Source of the DNA: Gimesia alba
GTDB lineage: Bacteria > Planctomycetota > Planctomycetia > Planctomycetales > Planctomycetaceae
Length of the DNA stretch: 64,000 bases
Reading direction: 5' to 3'
NCBI RefSeq assembly: GCF_007744675.1
Contig: NZ_CP036269.1
Span: 1,875,501 to 1,939,500 of the forward strand
Position 1 is the first letter of the stretch; the number at the start of each line of letters is the position of its first letter. The notes beneath the pieces were generated by a model. That model did not search any database, had not been told where the DNA came from, and worked only from the letters and a program-made list of their open reading frames with translations. Positions 1-9,400 of the stretch are shown here, piece by piece. Made by a program: the position numbers and the translations under genes.

Positions 1-195
1 ACCAAGGTCATCGGCCATGATGAAAATAATATTCGGGCTCGTTTTTTCAGCAGAATAGACAGCTGTATTTGAGCAGACGAAAAGAACTGAAATGCAAAAA
101 ATAAGCAGGAATGCAATCGGTTTAGATCGATTACTTCGGAAGAGACATTTGAGTGATGTTAAGGTTGATAGGGGGAATGATGCTGGCGCCTGCAT
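1..195 (-). CDS. Sulfatase, N-terminal part (cut by window edge)
   Basis: The first 65 residues of a minus-strand gene that continues past the left edge. The ATG at 195 is preceded by GAGGAG at a normal distance. Residues 1-28 are a long basic leader, residues about 29-47 are a hydrophobic signal or anchor segment (IAFLLIFCISVLFVC), and residues 53-65 read SPNIIFIMADDLG. That last stretch is the classic start of the alkaline-phosphatase-fold sulfatase domain, and its Asp pair binds the active-site calcium. The catalytic CxPxR motif would lie outside the window. Exported sulfatases are abundant in planctomycetes and usually act on sulfated polysaccharides; the substrate cannot be told from this fragment. 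Confidence 0.85.
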   Translation of the reverse strand, partial: MQAPASFPLSTLTSLKCLFRSNRSKPIAFLLIFCISVLFVCSNTAVYSAEKTSPNIIFIMADDLG

Positions 196-630
196 GGCAA
201 CTCCTCTGGATGTTCGATTTCTGAGATTGAATATGATCCGTTCCAGTATCATTAACTCAAACAGGCGGGTCAAGCAAGTCCTCACAAGTATCAACGACGA
301 TTGAATGCAAAATGGCAGGGTGGAAGCGAAAAATGACGTCAGAAATGCGTTCCATTTGTTGGGCTAAAAGCTCTTCACAAAGCAGAATGAAAACCACGAA
401 ATCTACATATGATTCAGGCGGACTTTGTTTACTAAAGTATACTGCAGCATGGAATCGATAAGATTGATAGAACATTTGCACGAACAGATCGCGCAAATTC
501 CCTTTGAGATAGTCACTTTCCCTACTTGAATTCAAGCTATAATTCAAATATTAGCATCCCAAAATACGACTGACATGTGTGGAACACGTTAAGTACCCGT
601 TTTCAGTATCCGAACAGAGGAAAGCGTTTC
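196..630. other. 435-bp intergenic region between divergent genes
   Basis: This stretch separates the leftward sulfatase from the rightward MtfA-like gene and should hold both promoters. A perfect TATAAT lies at 538-543 on the plus strand, 88 bases upstream of the MtfA-like start, but no convincing -35 box sits 16-18 bases before it. A minus-strand reading frame at 257-547 has only a TTG start with no ribosome site, so I do not call it a gene. Confidence 0.4.
538..543 (+). promoter_or_regulatory. Possible -10 box for the MtfA-like gene
   Basis: Exact TATAAT hexamer upstream of the metallopeptidase gene at 631. There is no good -35 hexamer at the usual spacing, so this may be chance in an AT-rich spacer. 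Confidence 0.25.
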
Positions 631-1401
631 ATGATTTTTACCTGGTTGCGCAACCGCCGCCGCAAAAAAATACTGGCTGCACCCATGCCAGCACACTGGG
701 AAGAAATTCTGAATCAGAATGTGTCTCAACTAGCACGGCTGACACCTCAGCAGCGGAGTCTGTTATATCAACGAGTGCAGATTTTCGTAAAAGAGAAGTA
801 CTGGGAAGGCTGCAATGGTTTTGAAATTACCGAAGAAGTCAAATTGACGATCGCCGGTCAGGCCTGTTTGATCACATTGGGGTTTGCCAGTGACTGTTTC
901 GACCGCCTGAAGACGGTTCTGGTTTACCCGGATACATATGCCGCGAAAGAGACATTGGTGAATTCGATCGGCGTCATGACGGAAGGGACTTCATTTCGGC
1001 TGGGAGAATCCTGGGGGCAGGGGCCGATTATTTTATCCTGGGAAAGCATTCGCGAGGGGGGAGAAATTCCCGATGATGGCCGGAATGTGGTGATTCACGA
1101 ATTTGCGCACTATTACGATGCCGTCGATCATCAGTTTAACGGAACACCGCCCCTGAATGCTCCTGCTGAGTACGAACGCTGGAACGAAGTCATGACGGCG
1201 GAATATAACTCGCTGGTTTCACAGTTACGGCATGGGTACGAAACCTTCATTGATCCCTATGGCGCGACGAATCCTGCGGAATTCTTTGCCGTCTGCTCAG
1301 AACACTTTTTTGAGCAGCCGCATCAGATGCAGGAGTACTCAGTCGATTTATATGAGACCCTGAGAATGTTCTATCGGCAGGATCCCGCGCAAGCAGTTTG
1401 A
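631..1401 (+). CDS. mtfA: MtfA-like zinc metallopeptidase (M90 family)
   Basis: A 256-residue cytosolic protein matching the M90 / MtfA family in length and layout (E. coli MtfA is 265 residues). The zinc motif HEFAH is at residues 156-160, followed by YYDAVDHQFNG. The likely third ligand is Glu217 in NPAEFFAV. In enterobacteria MtfA binds the Mlc repressor and has aminopeptidase activity; a role in glucose signalling here is not implied. The reading frame is open back to 577, but I chose the ATG at 631 because AGAGGAAAG lies just upstream and the sequence MIFTWLRNRRRKK resembles family N-termini. It may be co-transcribed with the M48 peptidase gene that follows. Confidence 0.82.
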   Translation: MIFTWLRNRRRKKILAAPMPAHWEEILNQNVSQLARLTPQQRSLLYQRVQIFVKEKYWEGCNGFEITEEVKLTIAGQACLITLGFASDCFDRLKTVLVYPDTYAAKETLVNSIGVMTEGTSFRLGESWGQGPIILSWESIREGGEIPDDGRNVVIHEFAHYYDAVDHQFNGTPPLNAPAEYERWNEVMTAEYNSLVSQLRHGYETFIDPYGATNPAEFFAVCSEHFFEQPHQMQEYSVDLYETLRMFYRQDPAQAV

Positions 1402-1549
1402 TGCAGAACTGTCTCAATTGTCCAGAGGTGTGCATAGATTTTTTCAAATCGAATTCTTAGGATATGTCCTATCTGATATCTGTTCGTTGGATCAGATATA
1501 TGGCTCTGGAATTCTACTCCCGCCTGGCAAAACCGAGACTGGATTTGAG

Positions 1550-3877
1550 ATGAGTGACCCGTCCCCCAAACGAGTACAAAAGAAACGCACGTCTGCAAAC
1601 CCGGTGAAAACAGATGCCACAAAGCAGAAACCGGCTTCTAAGAAGTCTTCGCCTGCAACCGCGAAAGAATTGACTCCGCAAAAAATCCTGCAGGCGCTCG
1701 AAGGGAATATCGAGCCCGTTACGCCCACAATGCTGTATCGACTGAACGCGCTGCTTGTCAGTATCGTGATGGTCTTGTTACCGCTGATCTATGTGGGAAT
1801 TATCGGTCTGGTGATCTGGGGCGTGTATTTTCACGCAGTCAACTCTCTCGGTTTGTTTGAGGTTGCTGGCTCAGCTTCTTCCGGACGAGCTCGGGGGAAG
1901 GGCATGATTCTGATGGCGCTGGTCTACGTGGCACCAATCGTGATTGGTGCCATCCTGATTGTATTCATGTTCAAACCACTTTTTTCACGACCGGTACAGT
2001 CCTCTTCACGCCGGTCGCTCAAGCGGGAAAATGAGCCTTTGTTGTTCATGTTTGTTGATCGAGTCTGTGATGCCGTAGGTGCACCCAGGCCTGTGCAAAT
2101 CAATTTGGATATTCAAGTCAATGCTTCTGCCGGTTTCAGGCGTGGCTGGCTGAGTCTGCTTGGCAATGATCTGGTATTAACGATTGGTATGCCTTTGATT
2201 GCCGGTTTGTCTCTCCGCCAGTTTTCCGGTGTGCTGGCGCACGAATTCGGCCACTTTTCTCAAGGGGCCGGGATGCGGCTTTCGTTTATCATTCGCAGTA
2301 TCAATATGTGGTTTTTGCGAGTCGTCTATGAACGCGATGATTGGGATGAACGACTGGAGCATCTTTCGGAGACACTCGATTTACGAGTCAGTTGGATCTT
2401 GTATCTGGCTCGGCTTTTTATCTGGCTGACCCGGAAAATTTTGTGGGTGCTGATGATGGTCGGGCATCTGGTAAGTGGTTTCTTAATGCGTCAGATGGAA
2501 TTTGACGCCGACCGCTACGAAGCACGATTAGCAGGCAGCCGTTGTTTTGCAGCGACCAGCAAACGCCTGGCATTATTAGGAGTTGCCAATCAAGGGGCGC
2601 TCAATGATTTAGGGCAATTTTATGCCGAAGGTCGGCTGGTCGATAACTTTCCCGCGCTGATCAATATCAATTTGAAAAAACTGCCCGAGGATGTCCTGCA
2701 GGCCGTGGATGCCAGCATTCAGCAGGAAAAGACAGGCTGGTTCGATACGCACCCGGCTACGCTCGCCAGAATTGCCAGTGTGCAAAATGAAGAGACCGAG
2801 GGGGTCTTTCGGCTCAAAGCACCTGCAACAGTCCTGCTGAGTAACTATCCCCGCGAAGCAAAGTATGTGACTCGTGATTTTTACTTTGGCGTTTTTGGAA
2901 AGAAAATCAAACCGTCCGAGTTACACTCGATTGATGAACTGCTGATTCGTCAGGAAGAAGAACAGAAAATGCATCGGGCGGTGCAACGCTACTATCAGGG
3001 GGCGATTTACCCCAACCGACCGCTGCAGATTTCCGAACACTCGGTACAGGTTCCCGAGGATGCCAAGCAGTGTGCGCAGGAGTTAAAGAATTATCGGGAA
3101 AAAGTTCTGAAGCATCGTTCAAAATATAAAACGTACGTTGACGAGTTTCGCGAACAGGAATCAAAATCAGTCAGTGTGAATGTGGCAACAGTAACATTGC
3201 GCGCGAATATCAAGCTGGGGGGGGATGACGCATTTCTCAAGTCATTGACCAGCTATGATAAAACCATCAAAGCAAGCACTGCCATTGATCGTAAAAAAGG
3301 TGAGCTGCGGATTGAACTGGAGAAGTATGAAACACTCATCGTCAAGCGGCTGGAACGGGCACTCCAGTTATTTCTGGTGCCTAAAGTACAAGCACAGATC
3401 CCAGAAGCGGCTGAATGGGAACGTGACTTACGGGATTTGCTGTTAACGCTGCAGAACACCAATTCCCAGATAGCGCGTTTGTGGGAACTGCATACGATTT
3501 GTACCTCATTCCAGGTCCTGATGCATTTCTTTGATCAGATGCGTCAAGACGAGCAATATTGCGAAGTTGTTATGACAGAAATGGAAAAGATGGAACATCT
3601 GCTGAATTCCATTCATACCCGTTTCAAACGACTTCCGTATCCCTTTGAGCATTCTCAGGCGGACATCACGATTGGTGAATTTGCTTTATCTCGGACGCCG
3701 GAATCGAATAACCCAGGGGATCTGCTGGGAGCTTCGGAAGCACTCTTCGAGAATTTGATGTCATTAAACCACCGGGCACTCGGGAAACTTTGTCTCCTCG
3801 CAGAGCAAGTGGAAAAGCTGTTAGGGCTCGAAATATTGCCCGAATTTGAAGCGAAAGAGGCTGAGTCGGATGAATAG
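1550..3877 (+). CDS. Membrane M48-family metallopeptidase
   Basis: A 775-residue membrane peptidase. Residues 1-60 are a Lys/Pro/Thr-rich cytoplasmic tail; hydrophobic helices lie at about 67-92 and 118-141. The catalytic HEFGH is at 231-235, followed by one or two further membrane segments and the third zinc ligand in RQMEFDADRYEARLAG, the standard M48 pattern. The C-terminal 400 residues are charged, probably helical, and not a family I recognise. HtpX/Ste24-type enzymes cleave misfolded membrane proteins, but the long C-terminal extension makes this unlike the short HtpX. The frame opens at 1418; I prefer ATG 1550 (MSDPSPKRVQKK) because the preceding 44 codons do not look like a protein start. 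Confidence 0.8.
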   Translation: MSDPSPKRVQKKRTSANPVKTDATKQKPASKKSSPATAKELTPQKILQALEGNIEPVTPTMLYRLNALLVSIVMVLLPLIYVGIIGLVIWGVYFHAVNSLGLFEVAGSASSGRARGKGMILMALVYVAPIVIGAILIVFMFKPLFSRPVQSSSRRSLKRENEPLLFMFVDRVCDAVGAPRPVQINLDIQVNASAGFRRGWLSLLGNDLVLTIGMPLIAGLSLRQFSGVLAHEFGHFSQGAGMRLSFIIRSINMWFLRVVYERDDWDERLEHLSETLDLRVSWILYLARLFIWLTRKILWVLMMVGHLVSGFLMRQMEFDADRYEARLAGSRCFAATSKRLALLGVANQGALNDLGQFYAEGRLVDNFPALININLKKLPEDVLQAVDASIQQEKTGWFDTHPATLARIASVQNEETEGVFRLKAPATVLLSNYPREAKYVTRDFYFGVFGKKIKPSELHSIDELLIRQEEEQKMHRAVQRYYQGAIYPNRPLQISEHSVQVPEDAKQCAQELKNYREKVLKHRSKYKTYVDEFREQESKSVSVNVATVTLRANIKLGGDDAFLKSLTSYDKTIKASTAIDRKKGELRIELEKYETLIVKRLERALQLFLVPKVQAQIPEAAEWERDLRDLLLTLQNTNSQIARLWELHTICTSFQVLMHFFDQMRQDEQYCEVVMTEMEKMEHLLNSIHTRFKRLPYPFEHSQADITIGEFALSRTPESNNPGDLLGASEALFENLMSLNHRALGKLCLLAEQVEKLLGLEILPEFEAKEAESDE

Positions 3878-4298
3878 CCGTCTTCGGTTGCGGTGAATTT
3901 TCGCTCGGATTTACCTTCTGTCTCAAACGGTGATCTACTCAAGAAGACGCCAATCGGCGACCGGTTTTCTGCTCTTGACCGGCAATTTCTGCCGATTGAG
4001 ACGCTGGTGTTAATTTATAGGCTTTACTCCAGATGGGAATTCAAGAAGAGTCTAGCGATTCTCTGAGTTCTTTCATCTTCTTGTAATCAATAGACGATAC
4101 TTGAGAATAAGTGCCTCTGTTTTGCGAAATATTTGTAACACAAAAATAAGCAGCGGCATGGTTTAAATGGAATTTTTATCGAGTAACTTTCAGGTCAGAA
4201 TAGAACTGTTTGATCTTTCTTGTTTCTGCCCAGGACGGTCTGAGTGTTTCTCACAATGGATAGTGAAAAATCACAATTTTGTTTTGTGAGGTAATGGA
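3878..4298. other. 421-bp intergenic region with inverted repeats
   Basis: No gene is visible. CAATCGGC at 3951-3958 pairs with GCCGATTG at 3991-3998 to form a hairpin without a T-run, possibly a weak terminator of the M48 gene. Just before the next gene, TCACAA occurs at 4251-4256 and 4271-4276, and TTGTGA at 4284-4289 mirrors the second copy. Confidence 0.45.
4271..4289 (+). promoter_or_regulatory. Inverted repeat overlapping the TPR gene ribosome site
   Basis: TCACAA-N7-TTGTGA ends inside the GTGAGG ribosome-binding stretch, about ten bases before the ATG at 4299. It could be an operator or a hairpin that hides the ribosome site. An extra TCACAA lies 20 bases upstream of the left half. 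Confidence 0.3.
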
Positions 4299-5306
4299 AT
4301 GCGAAACTCAACAACGTGGTCTCTGGTCATCCTTTCGGGGTTTGCCGCTCTTTTTAACGTCGGCTGTTCTCATACGAACAATATGGTGGGAACAAATTTG
4401 AGAATGCCGCTGGAAGAGTCACCACAAATGCTAATGGCGCGAACAGCCGAGGATAAAGGGCAGTTCGCGGATGCAGAACGAACATATCGGGTTATGTTAC
4501 AGCGAAATCCACAGAATGCGACCGTCTTACATCGCATGGGAATCGTCTGTTCCAAATTGGGGAAGCATGATTCCGCGACAAAGTATTTGATGGAAGCGGT
4601 CAAAATTCAGCCGAATAACGCCACGTACCTGACTGACCTCGGATACGCGCTGTATCTTCAGAATGACCTGCCTGCAGCAGAAATCGCTTTGGAAGAATCC
4701 ATCAAGCGTGATCCCAGTTCTAAGCGATCGTTCAATAATATGAGTCTGGTCTTAGGACATCAGGGACGTATGGATGAAGCGTATCAGGTTGCCCGTACTG
4801 TGATGAGTGCCGAGGAAGCCCATGCGAACATCGGCTATATCTGTCTGCAGCGAGGCATGCTGGATGACGCCGCACGGCACTACAATCGAGCGTTGGAGAT
4901 GGATCCGAATCTGGATTCTGTCAAAGAAGCCATTGTGCAGATTGCAGAACTGCAGAAGCAGCAAATGCAGCGTAATGAGTCACAGCCCGAAGTACAAATT
5001 GCTCAAACTCCGGCTGCTGAGCCTGTCGTATCCGAACCGGCTGTCGTTGCAGAAGTCGCCGAATCATCAGAAGAAACACCATTTCGGGTGATTTCAGATG
5101 CAGAAGTCGATGTGATCAATCCTGAGCAAATTGCCGCCAGCGAATTACCGGTGGCACAAATTTCTGCTGTGCAGGAACTACCGATTCAGGGATTTGAACC
5201 TCCGCTGAATGTCAGTAATGATGACTATATTCCTTCACAGAACAACGAATTCTTTGAAACGGTACAAAGCACCGAATCGGTGACTACGGTTCGCAGTGCA
5301 GAATAA
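4299..5306 (+). CDS. TPR-repeat lipoprotein
   Basis: A 335-residue lipoprotein. Residues 1-23 are a signal peptide with the lipobox NVGC, and Cys23 is the predicted lipidation site. Four to five tetratricopeptide repeats follow from about 48 to 225, for example AEDKGQFADAERTYRVMLQ and GYICLQRGMLDDAARHYNRA. The last 110 residues are Pro/Glu/Val-rich and probably disordered. The layout resembles TadD-like pilotin lipoproteins of Flp pilus systems, and an Flp-pilin-like gene lies 18 kb away, but a functional link is inference. TPRs generally mediate protein-protein contacts, here on the periplasmic face of a membrane. A strong terminator follows directly. Confidence 0.82.
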   Translation: MRNSTTWSLVILSGFAALFNVGCSHTNNMVGTNLRMPLEESPQMLMARTAEDKGQFADAERTYRVMLQRNPQNATVLHRMGIVCSKLGKHDSATKYLMEAVKIQPNNATYLTDLGYALYLQNDLPAAEIALEESIKRDPSSKRSFNNMSLVLGHQGRMDEAYQVARTVMSAEEAHANIGYICLQRGMLDDAARHYNRALEMDPNLDSVKEAIVQIAELQKQQMQRNESQPEVQIAQTPAAEPVVSEPAVVAEVAESSEETPFRVISDAEVDVINPEQIAASELPVAQISAVQELPIQGFEPPLNVSNDDYIPSQNNEFFETVQSTESVTTVRSAE

Positions 5307-5336
5307 TAGTCTCATTTAGAAATCAGAAAACTCATC

Positions 5337-5378
5337 AAATCAGGGGGCGAAGTGATCTCATTTCGCCTCCTGATTTTA
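5337..5378 (+). terminator. Rho-independent terminator after the TPR lipoprotein
   Basis: A stem of about 14 pairs (AAATCAGGGGGCGAA against TTCGCCTCCTGATTT, one bulge) with a short loop and a following TTTTATTT. It lies 30 bases past the stop codon. Confidence 0.8.
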
Positions 5379-5451
5379 TTTGGGGAATCAGGCCTGGACG
5401 CTAATTTCACTCTCAGAGGCGTTTCAGTGTGGGATCAAAATAGAACCGGCT

Positions 5452-5895
5452 TCAAGGTGCGCCCGGCGTCGTTTTGACTGTAAAACGTTTTTCTCCCAGC
5501 AATGGATCATTGGGATCGATTTTACGGAAAAGCATTTTACGTTTGATCTCGGATTCTTTTTTCTTCTCACCCGTTCGCTGGATATGGGTGGGGGTCAGTT
5601 CAATGTGCCTGGCCGAAAAAGGGGTGAAATCGAAGTACAATACGGCATTGATGTTAGATTTTCGCATATCCATGACGATCGTGGATGGCTTCGATTCCGT
5701 ATTGAGATAATAGCGGCCTTTCTGACGTGGTCCGTTATTAATGCTGAAGACCGTGCCATCTTCACGGAAGATCATATTTGGTCCATTCGAATTCTGCCAG
5801 CGCCCGATCAGATTCTCATGTTCCGATTGTTGGCATGAACTCGACACACAGACCAAGATCAGTAATAACGCCATTCCTGAATGCTGAAACTGCAT
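5452..5895 (-). CDS. Small lipoprotein of unknown function
   Basis: A 147-residue protein. Residues 1-21 form a signal peptide with the lipobox SSSC, so it is probably lipidated at Cys21. The mature part begins LIGRWQNSNGPNMIFREDG, a pattern seen in small lipocalin-like or META-like beta-barrel proteins in which GxW opens the first strand, but I do not recognise a specific family. The C-terminus is Lys-rich (GEKKKESEIKRK). The ATG at 5895 is preceded by GAGGAA at a good distance. The gene faces the TPR lipoprotein gene convergently, and the terminator at 5337-5378 lies between them. Confidence 0.7.
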   Translation of the reverse strand: MQFQHSGMALLLILVCVSSSCQQSEHENLIGRWQNSNGPNMIFREDGTVFSINNGPRQKGRYYLNTESKPSTIVMDMRKSNINAVLYFDFTPFSARHIELTPTHIQRTGEKKKESEIKRKMLFRKIDPNDPLLGEKRFTVKTTPGAP

Positions 5896-6466
5896 TTGAT
5901 TCCTCTAACAGATTGATCTTAGAGCCAGAAAGAGAACGCACGACGCAGGTACGTGACGTACTCTGCCCATTGTTCTAATAGTCGTATTGTGCCCGAGAAG
6001 CGGCCCTGATGTAAAGAAAAATAGTCTGGAATAAATAAAAGATTTCCGGCGTTTACACAATAAGGGGGCTGAAGACCGATTTAGGCTCGCACATTTGTTC
6101 CTGATTTAGATGTCATTATAAATAAAATACGATTTATGCGTTGGTGCAACGGGAGTTTTAGATGTTGCTCTAAGGAGTGTTGGTAGAAATTAACGTTATG
6201 GTAAATTTGTTAAAATTAGGAGAACGGGCGCTTTTTCTGTGGAATTTTTTCGAAATTTCGGATATTGATAGTTAGACAAATGACAATAGGTCTACTGCGC
6301 CAAGTGGAAATAGGTCGGTAACAGGCCTGATGTCACTAAGAAAAAGTCCTAATGACACTAATGAGGGGTGAGGTTTTTCTGCCTCTCAAAAATATTCGAT
6401 ACCAATCGTCTCATACATTTACAGTTTTTCTAACTGAATTGACCTACTATCTGAGGAGTTGACAGG
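5896..6466. other. 571-bp AT-rich leader of the giant gene
   Basis: No gene seen. The region holds the promoters for the leftward lipoprotein and the rightward giant gene. TTGTTC followed after 16 bases by TATAAA (about 6095-6123) is a weak sigma-70-like candidate. Short repeats of CTAATGACACTAATG type occur near 6350. The giant gene has a clear ribosome site GAGGAG at 6453-6458. Confidence 0.4.
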
Positions 6467-9400
6467 ATGCTGCTTACGAATTGGCTCGGTACTATCACTT
6501 CCCGCATCAAAAAACGTCCCACATATCGTTCTCGTGATCGTCGTGCGATTCGGCGACGCTGGCACGCTGCCGTGAACAACCGAATTTCGACAGCCGAGGT
6601 TCTGGAAGACCGGACGCTGCTGACAACATTATTCGTCGATGACTCCCTGGTGATCACGAATGACCAGGGGGCCGGCGGTTTGGACGCGGGTGATACTGTC
6701 ACTTTTGCGTTTGGTGAAGCCGGCGAGACAGTAGGGCTGATTTTCGGGACGAATGCCTTTGCCACGATTAACGACGCTGTCACCGCTGCTGCCGCTACCG
6801 GCGACACGATTCAAGTCGCCGCGGGTACCTATAGCGGGCTGATCACATTGAACAAGTCGGTCGATTTGCTCGGAGCTAATGCAGGTATCGACCCGAATGC
6901 CATGGCCCGAGGAGCCGAAAGTATCATCGACCATGATGGTTTTTATGCGATTCAGCCGACTGCGGACGATGTCACAATCGACGGTTTTTCCTTCGAAGGA
7001 AACGGCGGACGTGTGATCGATAGCTACGCAAGTGCGAATAACTTGACCATTGCCAACAACATTTTCAACAACACAAATATTTCGGGGGTTCAAGGTGGCA
7101 TCCAGTTGCAATCCGGTTCGTTTGATGATTTGACAGTCGAACAAAACCTCTTTCAGTTCACGGGAGACGGAGATGCGCTGTTGGTCGGCGGAGGCGGTTC
7201 TTTCGAGAGAATGCACATTGTCGGAAACCACTTCGCTGGAACGACGGGGGGAATCTTCCAAAACGGCGGCACGATCAATGACGCTGTCGTCGAACAGAAC
7301 GTGTTTACAGGCGGCGTCGGGATGAACATGGGCGATGCTGGTAATATTCAGATCCGAGAAAACACTTTCGATGGGAATTTCTTCACTGGTTTTCAGGTTG
7401 GAACAATTGGTGGTGAAATCGTCGGCAACACATTCCAGAACATCGAAGCCTACCCTGGTTTCTTTGGGCAGGCATTCGAACTCTGGGGAGGACAGTATGG
7501 CACGACTGTTTCAGAGAACGTGACAATCGAGAATAACGTGATCCACTACAACGATGTCGTCGGTGCTGCCGAGCCGACTCACGGGATCCGATTGCGTCTC
7601 CCCGATGGAGGATCGGGGATCGATGCATCCACGATTCACATCAACAACAACACATTTATCGATGGCGGCGTTCGCGGCGATGCCAAAGCGATTCGACATT
7701 TCGGTGACCAGACAACCGCAGTCGATGCGTCGGGAAACTGGTGGGGAACCACCAACGAAAGTAGTATTGCAGCGTTAATGGAAGACGGAGATGGCGGCAC
7801 ACCACTCATGGTCGACTTCACTTCATTCTTGAATGACGGTGCAGACACAGACGGGGGGACCGCTGGTTTTCAGGGTGATTTTTCCACTCTGAATGTGACT
7901 ACCTTGGGAGCCCAGACCGGGGGAGTCGGCCGCATTCAGGAAGCCATCGATAGTGTGACGTCCGGCGGTACAGTGAATATCCTTGCCGGCACCTATAATG
8001 AAAACGTCAATGTTAATAAGTCAGTTATCCTTGACGGAGCAGGCACCGGCAGCACCGTTGTTGATAACGCCGGCAACCTGTTTACAGTGACAGCAAACGA
8101 TGTTCGCTTCCAGGACATGACCCTGCAGAATGCCTCTCAGGGGATTCGTGCTGAACTGGCAGCGGGTACCGTTGACGACCTGCAGGTCGATAATGTGCAT
8201 TTCGTCAACATGAGCTCACGCGGGATTGAAATTCATAACGACACCACCGTGACGAACATGAGTGTCACCAACAGCCTCTTCCAGAATACAGCTACCGGGA
8301 TTCGGCTTGCTTCTTCCGCCGTCGGTGATGGGATCGATATCACAAATACCGAATTTGATGGTGGCTCGTTAGGCTTTTACCAGGCAAACGATGGCAGCAC
8401 TGGAAACGTGCGTGATTTGCAGGTAACTGGTTCAACCTTCCGAAACTTTACCGATACTGCCATCTTCGCCGAAGAAATTCGTGATTCTGCCATCGATGGC
8501 AACACCTTTGAAGACAACCGCCGCGACTTCACTCTCTTCAAGAATTATACCGGTGCAGGAACAGACGTAGAGAATCTACAGATCATCAATAACATGATGA
8601 CCGACTCAGCGAATTCATCAGTTCTGATTTTCGTCGCCAACAGTGGTCTGGCCGGCACCATTGATATCGCTAATAACACTATCAACAGTGATGTGGGCGT
8701 CATGACCGCAGACTGGGCGAAGATTGATGTTCGCCTCGATGCAAACTTCTCTCACGCTCCTGTCAATATCGATGAGAACTCTTTCACATTTTCTGGAACG
8801 TTTGGTGCGGGTGCCATGGCCGCTCATGGGATCCAGGTACGTGGTGCTTCCGATGCGATTAATATCCGCCGCAACGCCATTGATGGTGGAAACGTTGGCA
8901 GCCTTGGTGGTACGCCTCCCTCTTCGGGGATCGTTGTGCGGACCAACGATAGTTCAATGGGCCAGATTGATGCCGCCGCTGTCATCGACGTCAGCAATAA
9001 CTATATCATCAACTTCGACAACGCCGTCACTCTCTATGATGCAGTCGGCGATGTTTTCGGCGGGTTGATCGTCGGCGCCCAGTTGAATATCAATAATAAC
9101 TCACTGGCAGGAAATACCGCCGGCATTGTCAGTGGTGCAGGGGCGATTACCAATGCTTCTAATAACTGGTGGGGTTCGGTGGTCGAAGCAACTGTCGCAG
9201 GTTTGATGCCCCATGTCAGCAGTGTTGATTTCTCAACTTATCTCGATAATGGCACAGACGTTGATGGCGGGACGACCGGTTTTCAGGGGGATTTCACCAC
9301 ACTGAATGTCACCGATGAGGGAGGCCAGACTGGAGCGCCAGATCGCATCGCAGAAGCACTGCAGGCAGTCACTCCTGGTGGAACGGTCAACATTAGCAGC

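Noticed and set aside
257-547. A 96-codon minus-strand frame between the sulfatase and the MtfA-like gene
   Set aside because: It opens only with TTG, lacks a ribosome site, and the first ATG (475) would leave 72 codons without recognisable character.
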